From: Chromera velia | Taxonomy: Eukaryota > Sar > Chromeraceae | Length of the DNA stretch: 42,674 bases | Direction of reading: 5' to 3' | Assembly: GCA_018398765.1 (NCBI GenBank) | Contig: JAHBMJ010005341.1 | Span: forward strand, 48,119 to 90,792 | Part shown: positions 1-12,100 of the stretch, piece after piece | How the letters are laid out: each line of letters begins with the position of its first letter | How positions within the stretch are numbered: the stretch's first letter is position 1 | The notes under the pieces: generated by a model | What the model was told of the DNA's origin: nothing | Databases searched by the model: none | The model's input: the letters and a program-made list of their open reading frames with translations, nothing else | Translations under genes and position numbers: made by a program

Positions 1-77
1 CGTCCCCAGCCATGGGGACGAATGTGTGAAAGATGCTCCAACGCAGAGAGCAAAAGTCCGTGCATCCATATATGCAG

Positions 78-779
78 GTGTTGACTGAGTACAGCGGTAA
101 CATCTCTCAGGACAGCACTAGCAGCAAAAAGTATTACCACTTCATTCGGTTAGTTAGTCGGTCATTCAGTCGGTCTCTGAACAAGAAAGAGCTTCTCAAC
201 GGAAGGGGAAACGAAGGAAGGAGTTCGAAGGAAGGAAGAAAGAGCTGCTCTGCGTTCCTTCGCGGGCCCGTTTCTTTTTCGTCCTTCGTTACTGCTCCTT
301 TCATGCACATCCTCTCGTCCCTAAGTGTGTCTGTTTGTGTTTGTGTGTGTGAGTGTGTGTGTATGAGAGAGTGCGTGTTTGAGGCGATTCATATCTGCGT
401 GTATCTACTGATCACCCCGGACTGTGATGGAGCAGTAGGTGGAGAGAACATATTTATTGTCTGTCATACCTGGTTGCCAAGTCAAAAGTCCTTCATTTTT
501 GCTCTGTTTTGTTTTGTGTGCCCGCACATGATCGAGGCAGATGCGGGTCCTCCCAGATTAACTTAGAGTGCGCGTTGAACACGCGACCTACCATGGCGAT
601 CGTGAACGAGGAAATGATGAGAAAGAAATGGACCCTGCAAAAAATTGTCCGTAAGTCGTCTTTTGGGGTCCTGTGCAAACAGCGTGTTTGTTCCTTCTGG
701 TAATCTCTCTGACGTCTGTAGTTCACTTCACATTGGTGTTTGTGCAAGTGACGGATGTTTGTCTACGCATGCCTCTCTC

Positions 780-810
<31 letters not shown>

Positions 811-2410
811 AAACATGCTCAGCTGACGAGATCTGCGCCAGGCTGGAAAATGACGCGGCTCGTAGGCGGTGGGGGGGCATGAAGTATGGAGACTGGCTGT
901 GTGCTCAGCCATTCACGACAACCAGGTTCCCAGATTGCGGCTGTGTGCTTCTTCTGTGCTTTGTCTCATGCGGGAGTGCGTGTGTGTGGGTGAGCTGCAG
1001 GTCGACCACATTGCAGACGTAATTGTGCTCAGGCGCACGAAGATTGGCAAGCGAAGTGGATCTGTTCTGGTCTCAGACGGTCTCTTGGAGTCCCTCGATG
1101 AGGTCCGTCTCTTTCTCTTTCTCTCTCTCTCTTTCTGGTTCGGTCAATTGGTCATTCGGTCGGTCAATTGGTCGTTTGGCTCGCAATTGCAACAGAAAGA
1201 CTGAATGAAAGCTCGGCGTGCCACGAGGGGGTGACAACGCAGACTCCTCTCTTCTCTGCACCATCGTGCGAGTGCACTCTGGTCCATCCCTCCCTCCTCT
1301 CTTGTGTGCCGGGGGGATCCCTCTTCCTTCCTTTCCTGTTAATTGTCTCCCTCTGCCTCCCCCGTCCTCTTCGTCCTCTCTTGTGTGCCGGGGGGATCCC
1401 TCTTCCTTCCTTTCCTGTTAATTGTCTCCCTCTGCCTTCCCCGTCCTCTTCGTCCTCTCTTGTGTGCCGGGGGGATCCCTCTTCCTTCCTTTCCTGTTAA
1501 TTGTCTCCCTCTGCCTCCCCCGTCCTCTTCGTCCTCTCTTTTGTTCGCACTCAATTGCTCCCGCGCTCACTCCGCTTGGGTGTCGCACACCATTCGCAAG
1601 TCCCATGTTGCTTTGCCTCGTCCTATTGCCTCCCTGTGGACGGCTTCCTGTTTTTGTTTCTGTTTCTCTTCACAGGTGGAGGCCATGCGCAACGAGATTC
1701 ACGAAATCAATCGGTAGCTCCGAAAGTTTGGCCGCCTTCTACTCAGTAGGGATAGAACTCAGAACGTATTTGCGGTATTGATCCTTTCCCTTCTCCTCGT
1801 TGCATCTTCTCTGCCGTGCCTCACGCTGTATTTCCGTCCGATACTTTCTATTCCTCGTCTTCGCCTCTATCTCTAGGTACTGTTTTCGCCCCTCCTTTCC
1901 GATTCATGCGTGTGTATTCCTTCTCTTTTGAGAACAGGATGTTCGTCTTCTGTTGGTTCCTCTTCTTCCTTCTTGCGCTTTTGTGTGGAACCTTTCTCTT
2001 TTCGAAGAAGAAGGCAATCAATAAATGGTGCACGCATGTACGTGCAACAAAACGTGTTTTCTTTCCCCTTCGAAATTCATACTTCGAACTCAGGTCTATA
2101 TTTTTTAGAAACCAAAATGCATGTACGACTGAATTAATGTGCAGTCACTGCCACGGACGGGTGGAAGAGAGCGACATCATCCAGAAGCTCAGCCAGAACT
2201 CCCGCAGCCTCTTCTCACTTCTGCCCGAGCCTGTCCGGCAGTCTCTGCTGTTCAGAACAGACCACAAAGGTCTTTCCTTCCTTCCTTCCTTCCTTCCTTC
2301 TCTATCTTGCGGGGATCACCATACCTGTGTTCATGTGGCAACCTGCCGAATTTTTTTTTATATCCAAACGTGGTGAGCGCGGGGAATCTTCCCTGACTTC
2401 TTTCTCTCCC

Positions 2411-2447
<37 letters not shown>

Positions 2448-5400
2448 TCCCTCTCTCCCTCTCTCCGTGTATGTGTGTGTGTGTGTGTCCTTTCCGGTAA
2501 TTCTGCACATGGACTGCTGTGTCGGCAGACCTGCGTTTCTTTCTTTTGTGTTGATTGCATGTCTGCATCCAATACAGGCACTGAGAGATGTGGTTGATGC
2601 CTGCTTCCTGTGTGCCTGCATATATTCAGGTCGCCCTCTGCTTCCACACATCGAGACTGAGCGGCTGCTTGGTCATCTGGTGACAGAGGAACTCCGGGCA
2701 CGGTTGGTTGGTTACTTCGTTCGTTTGTACATTGGCAGCATGCTTGATTGACCCCCTGCAACACTTGGAAGACCGACACAACAATGAACAGACAAAAGCG
2801 TGGAAGGATAGTAAGATGAATAGAGGCGCACGCAGAGGGACAGGCAGACACAGGAAGATTGATTGACAGACTGACGGACAAGAAAGGAAAAATACATGGA
2901 TGATTGGACAGAGAGCGTGTTAGGAACAAAGAGGCGTCCCCTCACTGTTCCGTACGCCGTGCAGGAAAGAGCAGGGACGCGAACACGCAGGCACTTTCAC
3001 CTCCCGCATTCACTTCCTTGGCCACGAAGCGAGATGCGGTCTGCCTTCCAAGCTGGACTCTGCCCTTGGATTCGCTCTGGGTCTGTCGTTTTTCTTCTCT
3101 TCCTTCTCTTGCGAGACCAGCGTCGGCTTGCTGGTGCAGTTTGCTGTCTTTCCGCCTTCCTAGCTGCTTGCCTGCCTGCCTGCCTGTGTCTGTCTATCTG
3201 TCCGTGTCTGTCTGTTCCTCCGTCTGTCCGTCTGCCAGTCTACCGTCTTCAAAAGGGGACAAGACGACAAACCAAAGCACGTAGTCTACTTCCCTTATGT
3301 CTGAGCGGGCCCTGCCGTGCGTGCCCATGTGACCGCTCCATGAAACTGCATGTCGAAAGAAGTGTCATGCAATTGTCTCTCAATCTCTGTCTGTTGCCTT
3401 CTTGCAGGGCATGTTGCCGGTGCTCTTGTGGCAAGCGGGCGTACTGGTTATCTGAGTTGCCTCTCCCGTCTCCTCCCTCCCGTCTCCCAGTGGGTCCCTG
3501 CCGGTTTGCCGCTGGAGGCTCTCATCGAGACTCCGGACAATTCATACGTCGTCAACGGGACCGGACAGCTGCAGGGAAAGGGAAAGGGTGCTGCAGCGGC
3601 AGGAGGGAAGAAAGGAGAAAAGGAGACAGACACCGCAGAAGGGACAAAGGGGGGAAAGGAGACGGAAGCTGCCTCCGAGAAGGAGAAGGAGAAGGTGCAA
3701 CAGGTGCAGGCAGCAGCTGAGGCGCTCTCTGCAGCAGCTCATGCTCAGGGCCACTACACGACAATGCCCGGGATGACGGCAGCGCAGAAGAGACAGCTGT
3801 GGCTTCTTCAGCAGAAGGCGAAGGATGCATCTGGAGCGGTGAGAAAATGCTGAGTAATGAATGAATGAATGATGCTCTTGACTTGGCCGCATTCACTGAT
3901 GATCGAATGTACACGTAACTCCGGATGCATTCTTTCGTTCGTGTGGTTCAGGCAAAGCATGTGAAAGAACCGTGGTAATGTCTTGACGAAGAGAGAGTAC
4001 ATCGAGAACAGCAAAGATGGGCATGCACACCGATGACCGTCTGCCCTTTCCTTCTCTCTCCCTTTTTCTTTCAGTCTCCTCCGTCCTTGGAATGTCCATT
4101 TTGTTCCATTGGGCTGGTGACTTCGACCTTGTCTCTGCTTCGGTTCGATCAAACGGAATGGGATCACCCGTCTGGTTCTCGACGTATCGTGCTCTACTTG
4201 GGCGGTACATATTATATGGTTATGCGCATGGAATAATCTTTCAGGTTGGGGTTCCATCGATCAAGCAGAACTGGGTCGACACGAGCTCGGAGATGTTCAA
4301 AATCTTCGAGAGCATCCGGGACACCTGGAGAACGAGGTGTCACTACAGGTGGGTGGGTTGAGGGGATTACTTTCTTCCTGTTTCTCTTTGGGAGTGCGCA
4401 AGGTCGCGTTGTTTCTTTCATGCATCTGCTCATCCATCGTGTGTGTATCTTTCCCTCCTTCCTTCCTTCACAGGGCCCGTTTGTCTGCGTTTGTTCCTCT
4501 ACAGATCGTTCTGATCCATTCGTTTGTTCTCTCTCTTTCTAATTTCTGTTCATCATGAGACCCGACTTTGTTGACTTATGCATGCATGCATGCATGTGTG
4601 TGTGTGTCTCTCTCTGTCTCCTCTTGCATTCATTCATTGATGATGCAGATGCCCCGGGCCGATCCAATTTGAGGATCCAGAGATTCACCTGCATGAGCTG
4701 CCCTTCGCGCTTCTTCAAAGGTCCGTCCGCTCGTTGCTTTGGTGGTCGGTAAGGAGGAAGGAAGGGAGTCTGGATGGTATTCAACGAGAGAGACTTCACG
4801 TCCACTTTCGATTCTACTGATCTTACTTTACGCTCCTCTCTCCCCTTCCGACTGATGTTCCTGCCCTCCTTCCTCTTCCCTGTGGGTCATGTACTCTTCA
4901 GCGAGACACTCTCTGAGACTGTCTCCTTGTCCTCTCGGTTGAGATGCCTGCAGTCAAGAGGGGTGCACAAGAGTGCGGTGCGGCCTTTCGTGTACATGTT
5001 AAAGACATACAGAGCACGCATCACTCCCATGCTCCTTCCTTCCTTCCTTGCTGTGCAGGTACATGACGAGACAATACCTCGAGATGATCATTCAGGACCC
5101 CGCAGAGAAGAGAGGAATGATGAAGCAGCCCCTGGTTCCCCCCAAACTTTTTTACGGTAACAAGAGCCATTCCCAAATGTCCTTTCTCCAACGGAGGCGC
5201 ATGAGGTATCTGCCTAACCTCCCCTCGGTGTTTCTGAACTACCACCCGTGCCACCTGCCCTCTCTGCGCACACAGCAGCAACAGAGACTGCAGCAGGCAG
5301 AGAGGGAGAGAGCAACTGGGGTCGCGCGCATGCAGTCCTTCGGCCAGGGACCCGGGGGGGGAGGGGACCGCCATCAGAACTTCGCGATCGTCGAACTGGA

Positions 5401-5493
5401 CGTCACAGCGCGCGTGTGTTCCCACACCGCACTCCTTCAGGTCAGCCGGTGGAAAGCTGGGGGGGTGGGAGACTGGACGGGGAGCCTCTCTCT

Positions 5494-5544
<51 letters not shown>

Positions 5545-5554
5545 GGAGGGAGAA

Positions 5555-5592
<38 letters not shown>

Positions 5593-8500
5593 GTGAATCG
5601 TTTGCATACCACTTAACATGCATGGGCACTCATGGAATGGCAGCATGCTTTTGTCCGCTTCCAGCAACAGTATTTGCTGGCTTTTTGATTGTCGCACTTT
5701 CTTTGCCTTTCCTCTCTCTCTCGACGGATCGCGTGCCTCTTCCCGTCTGCCTCTTTCTGTGATATATTCATGTACGTGAAGCCATCTTCTGTTGCCTTCT
5801 TTGCTTCCTGTGTGGTTTTCTCCCCTCCTTCCCCTTCTTTCCTCTCCTTCTGTCTTCGTGCCCGCAGGCCGTCTTCCCCCTGACGCACTCTCTGAGGGCC
5901 CTCGACTTCATCTTCCTGCCCGGCCAGCAGCAGCAACAGCAGCAAAACGTGTTCCCTCAAGGGGGGGCATTTCAAGGCCCCCCACCGGGGGAGAGCCAGC
6001 AGAATGCAGCCGGCACACTGGGCAGCAGCCAGCAGATGCGGTACTCTGCGCCTGGGAGTCATGAGCCTGCGAGCCCTATCGCCCCTGTCAGACAGCACAG
6101 CACCGACCCGATACCTCAAGACAACCAGGAAGCAGAGCAGATTCCCAGCCTTCCAGCGCGTCAATCTTCCTCAAGAGGTCAGGCAGGCAGGCAAGCAGAC
6201 AGACAAGGCAGCTTTTGTTCAGAGAACAAAACAAAAGAGTGTGTTGTCCGTAGTCCTTGCAGCCAGCTGGTATGTACGTCTTTTCAGTTTTTCCCCTGTT
6301 TCGTTCGATCGTTTCTTTCAGCAGTATCAAATGGGAGACAGAACTCATGGAAGAGAATGTCTTCCGTTTTCTTTCCCAACTTTCTGCCCTTTGTCACAAT
6401 GCGCCCGTCTCTTCTGCTCGTGCAAATTCCCTTCTTTCTGCAGCTGTAAGTCCTCAACTTTTTTTGTCTGTCATATTCCATGTTGAATGATTCACAAAAA
6501 GAACTTTCGCTCCCTCCCTCCCTGGCTGAGTGAACGCTGATGCAGGAGAGCTCCTGACGGCAGAAGTTCCAATCCCTCAGTCTGCTGTCTATCAAGCTCT
6601 TTCGGAAAGAGAACGCTCGACGCTGGGGGCAGAGCACAGGACAGACCCAAGGGGGCCCTCTCCATCCCCAACTGTGGGGGGGCCCCGGCGCACCGAATCG
6701 TCTCGAGACACCGACGGCGGCCCTGCTCCCCCCCCGGCGGGGCTGACCCGGAGACGGACGCTTGCTTCTGCTTCCCACGGCCAGATGTCGGACCTCCTCC
6801 ATCAGCATCAGAGACCCCCCAATCAGTCGGCCGCAGCGACCCCGGGGGGAGACGACAGGTCCCCTCGGCCCGCACTCAGAGGCGCATGGCAGGAGCCGAC
6901 GCTGCAACTCCCGAGAGACGGGGTGTCCTTTCCCCCAGAAGCCAGTGGAGACGGCAGTGGACGAGGGGGGGATTCTTCAACGACTGGGGGAAGGATGAGG
7001 AGGTCACACTCGGTTTCTGTACACCTTCTTCATCAGGGAAAAGTGGAAGTCGACATTCCCACACATGCCCCTCCTTTCGGGGGCCACGGCATGTCCCAGA
7101 AGGCCCCCAGTGTCCACGGGGGGGAAGGGCGGGCGACGGGGGAACGACAAAGCGCAGTTCATTTCTCCCCCGCCCCTTCCCTCCCCGCCAGCAGCCAATA
7201 CGGCTCCGCTGCCATCCGTCTACCAGCTCCGCCCCCTCCCCCTCCAGCGTCATCGACGAATCTGGCCGGATCTCAACCGATACCCTTCGTGTTTTCAGGT
7301 GACGTTTCGCCGTCTCCCCTCCCCTCTTCTGTGTCCCCATACGAACAAACCTTCTCCGGAGCTCCTGGTGGTGTGGGGGGCCTCGGCATGCCCCAGTCTC
7401 ACCGTATGGGGCCTGGGTCTGGGTCCTCTGATATGCTCCCGTACCTGGGGCACGTCAACGAGGACCCCGCATCGTCGTCTGCTTCCCCTCCTTTCCAGCA
7501 CCCGCTCCAGCTGCAGCAGAGCAACTCGAGGGATCTGATTTTGGGGCCGGGGGGAATAGGCGCTGTGCCTCCTCAATCGACGCTCGACTTGATTGACCGG
7601 CTGGATATCGGGACTGCAGTGTAAGCTTAGGGGGGGGCGGGGGGGAGCCGGAATGAATGTGAATGGGTATGTCCGCTGTACGTCGGCTCGGTCTAAGTAC
7701 GATTCTACTGGTGTGTGAATTACATGCATGCAGAGTGACAGAGCGAGAGAAGCGTCGCGAGGCGAACACAAATCGAAAGAAAAGCCCAAAAGAGAAGAAG
7801 GAGAGAGACTGATTTCCACGTGCACACACGAATGCCCGTACATATGGTACTCTCTTCTCTCTCTCTCTCCCTGTGTGTGCGTGTGTGTGTGTGTGCGTGC
7901 AGCTCTGCGTTGTATGCTGTAGGGGACCGGAGTCTCCGGGGACAGCGTGGGGACTTCCCAGAAGGAGGAGAGGCCCTGAGGAGCTCTGGGGGTCCAGCGG
8001 CCGCTCTCTCTCTGCACTCCCAAAGTGAATCACGCAATCAGTCACTACCCCTCGGCCTCACCCAGCAACAGAAGCAGCCAACGCAAATCGGAACTGCTCC
8101 CCCACCTGGCGGGCCTCCTCCTGCTGCCCAGAGTCAAATGACTCCCCACCAGTCCCCACCCCCTCTCTCCCATTTCTCCCCTTCTCACCCCCCGAATCGC
8201 ATGTTCTCCCCCCCCCAAAGCGGAAGAGCCGCGGAGGGCCCTGGAGGGGGGCGGAAAGAGACCCTCACGGATGAGGAGAGACACAGGTGGGTGAGTTCAC
8301 AGGTCGATTGGGTGACTCAGAGCGAGGCTCTGTTCTTGAAGAGAACCCCGATTCACCAATCACAGTACGTACAGCAAGGCAAAAAAAGTATACGGTCTCC
8401 TAGAGACCACTCAGACGAGAAGCTCACAGTGGAACAGAAACTGACGTTCTTCGCGTTCTTGTGACTTCCGCGTGTTTGTAGACAGGTGACGGAGCGCAAC

Positions 8501-9098
8501 TTTGTTCGTGCTAGCATGATACGATACGAAGAAGAGAGCTTGCTTATTGATCTGCTTTCCTTCCAAATGTGGATGCTTGCTTGATTGCTTGCAGATGGGT
8601 GAGAGACCAACTCCTCAGGGGGGTCATGCAGGCGAGGGAAGAGAGGGAGAAGAGACGGGAAGCGGCCGTCGAAAAGGAACGACAACAGCAAATGCAGCAG
8701 ATGCAGAGACATGTCAGTGAATCAGTGAGTGAGTATATCCATTCGTTAGTCAGCGAGTCATCGGCAACTCCGATGCCTGTGCCTGTGCCTATCTATTCGT
8801 GCGGGCGTGTTTTGTGGAGAGTGTCAATGCATGATGAAGTGTTTCGAATGTCACGACGCTGCATTTTGTATTGTTGTCTTCCGGCAGTTGAATTTCGAGT
8901 GTGCTTGTTCTTTTGTCTCTCCATTTAGACCACGAATCCCCTCAGTGACCTTGCAACTGCATGAGTGAGTGTTGCAGGGGCGATTCTCAGTGGGACCCAG
9001 GCCCGAAGGTCCTCGGCAAGACTCCAGACAGCAGGGGGGCGGGAGCGGTGTTCATCCTATCGATGGAGGGAGACAAGCTGGTGCTGGATTGGGAGGGT

Positions 9099-9133
<35 letters not shown>

Positions 9134-12100
9134 CGAGGGGGCGGGAAGGAGTCACCTGAGGTTGGCGGGAGGGGATTTGAGAGCGCCCCTGCAAAGAGTT
9201 CTTTGCAGAAGGAGGGAGAGACTTCCTTCATCGGGGTTGAGACGACACGAGGAGTGCATGGCCGCCCGGGAGGAGATGAAGGCGCATCGGCTTCTGCCTC
9301 TTCCTCTGCAAGCGGTGCCCCCAATGTTCGTGTGGAGGGTGAGACGGCTGAAGAACGCGACAGCAGAAGTATCCCCGAGGGGGGGGCACACGGAACGGGA
9401 AGAGGGGGAGAACGTCCGGGAGGGCTCCAACCTCCACGGACGAGGGGAATTCCGCCGTCGGTGGGTTAATTGTGTTTCCTTCCTCAGCCTTGTTCTCTTC
9501 TCTTCTCTTTCCTGTCCTGCGCTCTTCTTTCAACTTTCTTTTTTTTATCTGTGCCCTCCCTTTCTCCCTCCCTCCCCTCCGACATATTGCTAGAGGGCGA
9601 AGCAAATGATATATCAGTGAGTGGACCCCTCTCTCTCCCCCTCTCGTTGTGAGTGTAAGTCAATAGACGTGCAGCAGAAATGAAGGGACCAGCTTTCGAA
9701 AGCTCTTGTCTCTCTCAAAAAAGCCAAAAGGAAGATGTGTAATCATTTCAGTGTGGATCTCGCCCTCCTTTTTTCTTTCCCTTGCGGACTTCCTGTACAT
9801 TTTTAAATCTTCTGCCGATTCATCTGTGTAGATGTTCGACGTGTGAAGAGAAAGCATTTCTGCAATCACTCATTCCCTGACTCTTTCCTTTCTCGACTTA
9901 CTCCCTTTCCCTATGGTGTTTTCTCCAAGTCGGTCTTCGAGTAGAAAAAAAAAGTTCTCATAGGACCCGACTCCCTCCCTGCCTGCCGGCCTGCCTTCAG
10001 GGGAGTTCTCCCGAAATTTACGTTCACGAGGACGCTGAAGCTCGGTTTGGTCCTGGGTTCACGCGTCTGCGATCGGAGAAGAGCCCGGTCCATGGGGGGG
10101 CCTCGAGGCAGATCGTTGGAGGCCCCGGAGTCATCACAGAGGACGGACACGGACAGCTCCCTCTCAAACCTGCCGATGTCGCATGCCTGAGGACCCAGTC
10201 GCCCCCCACCCAGGCCCACCACCACCAGCAAACCCAGCAGCACCCGAGACAGACCCCCCTCTCACCTAACGCCCCTCCTCAAAGACCCCCTCAGCAAACT
10301 TCCCTCATATCTCCCCTCAAGCCGAGGGGAGGCGCCAGCGGGCTTCCGAGAGTCCATTCTTCTCCGCAAAGGCAGTTCCCCCACATCCCCTCGGACAGCT
10401 TTCTCTCCCCTTCAGAGGACGCCCCGCACGCCCACCAGCAAGAAGACCAACGAAGGTCGCCAGCAATTCCCTCTACTCCCTTGGACACACTTTCTCCAGA
10501 CGTGATGGCGGCGGATGAACCGGTACGATTTGAGACAGACAGGGACCCAGAAGTTGACGCCCCGCCGCCCCCTTCCCCCCCCGGAGGAGAGAGAGAGAAA
10601 GCCGTCGAGAAGCAGGCAGATGATCGCACACACAGAGACGGCACAACAACGATTCGAAGAGAAAGCGAAGGGGATGCGCAGTCGTCCCCTCAGCAGGTAG
10701 ACTTCGGGGTTTCTGGAACCTCCCAAGGCCAATGGCAGTTTGAGAACCAGGACAGCATCAACCAAACGGGAGGGGTCGAAAACCAGCTAGTGGAGTCCTT
10801 TGAAATGCTCAGGAGCGGGTTAGGCATCGGCCCCCTCACCCCAACAGACCAGCCTGCAGTGCAAAAATCTGGGGGGGGATTCTGGGGGAGCGCCACCGAC
10901 TCCTCACCCAACCACGGGAGCAGCAGCAGCTCTGACCACCCCCAGCCGAGGTTCCTCTCCCACTCCCGTCTCCACTTTGTAGAGGATCACGACTCGGGGA
11001 CTCCAAAGGAGGCAGCTTCCTTTCCCTCAGCCCTTCACACCAACACCCCCCCGCACGCAGTCGAGACTACCGACGGAGACAGAGACAGAGCCGGAGGAGG
11101 CGCGAGACTCACAGTCCCGTCGCAGCCCTCCGCCGGGGCCCCTCACACCGCCGGTGCACACTTTCCTCAAGCAGGGGGGACAGGGCTAGGGATACAGCCT
11201 TTATCGCACCCAAAGCCGCAAAGCGCCTCGACGGAAATGGGAGCAACCATCAACCTCTCAGGCAATCAAACTCCAGAGCCGCTGTCCATAGGGGTACCCT
11301 TAGCAAATATCCAACAACAGCAGGCGGCTGCGGGACAGGGCGGGGGGCCGATACGGTCAGGCCCTGGCGGCGGCACTCTCCCTCTCGGCGTGCAGCCCCT
11401 GTCGAGGACCATGAGCACCATGCAGAGACTGCAGCTTCCTCCGTCGCTCAGGATTGGGGTGTGCTTCGCAGGTAGGAAGGATGGTGTGGTGATGGGGGGT
11501 TTTATGTTCCGCTCTCTTTCTTCGTTTCTGCATCGATTCTCAAATTTCTTTTCTCTGTCCTCCTGTGACTTTCGGCCAAGCCGGCTTTTTCTTTCGCTAG
11601 CACTCTCTACCTGCTTCAGAAAACTCGGAAAGTTGAGAGGCGAAAATCATGGGCAAAGAAACTCTAGCATGCGCTGGCGTCTCCCCTCTCCCCGCCAGGG
11701 ATGTATGCAGGGAGGCTTTGGGCGGTCTGAAAGGCTGGACGGACACACGTTTCCGCTCGATCGCTGCGTGCCCCATGCCTTCCATGTGATTGCTTAATGC
11801 ACACACACGCTCCACTCCACTGAATTCCTCTCTCGATCGATCGATCGAGCGATCTTGCCTTCAGGAAGGCAAGCCCCGGGTGGTCTGAACGTCGTCAGTG
11901 GGGTCTTCGATTTCCTCCAGGCCAAAATGCGGCTTGCAGGGGCTTCCGTGCAGTGCATCGGAATCATGGGCGGGCTGCTCGGGCTCATTCACGGGTACTT
12001 CATGGAGGTCGACGCCGCACGGCTGCAGCTGTACAGAAACCAGGGGGGACTGGATCTCATGTGCAGGTGGGCGGGTGCTTGGATGAATGCATGGCTGCAT

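Larger units (their letters stand above)
78..5930 (+). other. Beta-like PFK domain, C-terminal part (first PFK fold)
   Basis: The domain is entered mid-fold. The order of motifs follows PFP beta subunits: KKYYHFIRLVSR (the usual FVRLMGR region), INLECALNTRPT (ITLECALQTHP region), VLVSDGLLES (ILIPEGL region), LLPEPVRQSLL, HIETERLLGHLV, IHFLGHEARCGLPSKLD (HFFGYEGRCGLP region), SGRTGYLSCLSRL, and CPGPIQFEDP near 4650-4680. The nucleotide/PPi loop and the GGD and TIDGD motifs lie upstream of the window, so phosphoryl-donor type cannot be read. MGR appears as VSR and PEG as SDG, both departures at sugar-phosphate-binding positions. A Lys/Glu/Ala-rich insertion of about 90 residues (about 3550-3838) interrupts the fold. 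The segment 5059-5930 after the PGPIQF motif still looks ordered (QNFAIVELDVTA, AVFPLTHSLRALDFIFLPG) before low-complexity sequence begins. Confidence 0.85.

Noticed and set aside
4070-4198. Possible exon after a CTTTCAG
   Set aside because: The flanking exons 3408-3838 and 4245-4348 join directly in phase and match the family order without it.
7622-7624. TAA as the end of the first gene
   Set aside because: A GTAAGC donor at 7621 leads in phase to the open exon at 7903, so the stop is intronic.
10505-10507. ATG (MAADEPV) as start of a separate alpha-PFK gene
   Set aside because: The same frame is open upstream to an AG acceptor at 10000 and joins the previous exon in phase. Kept only as an alternative model.
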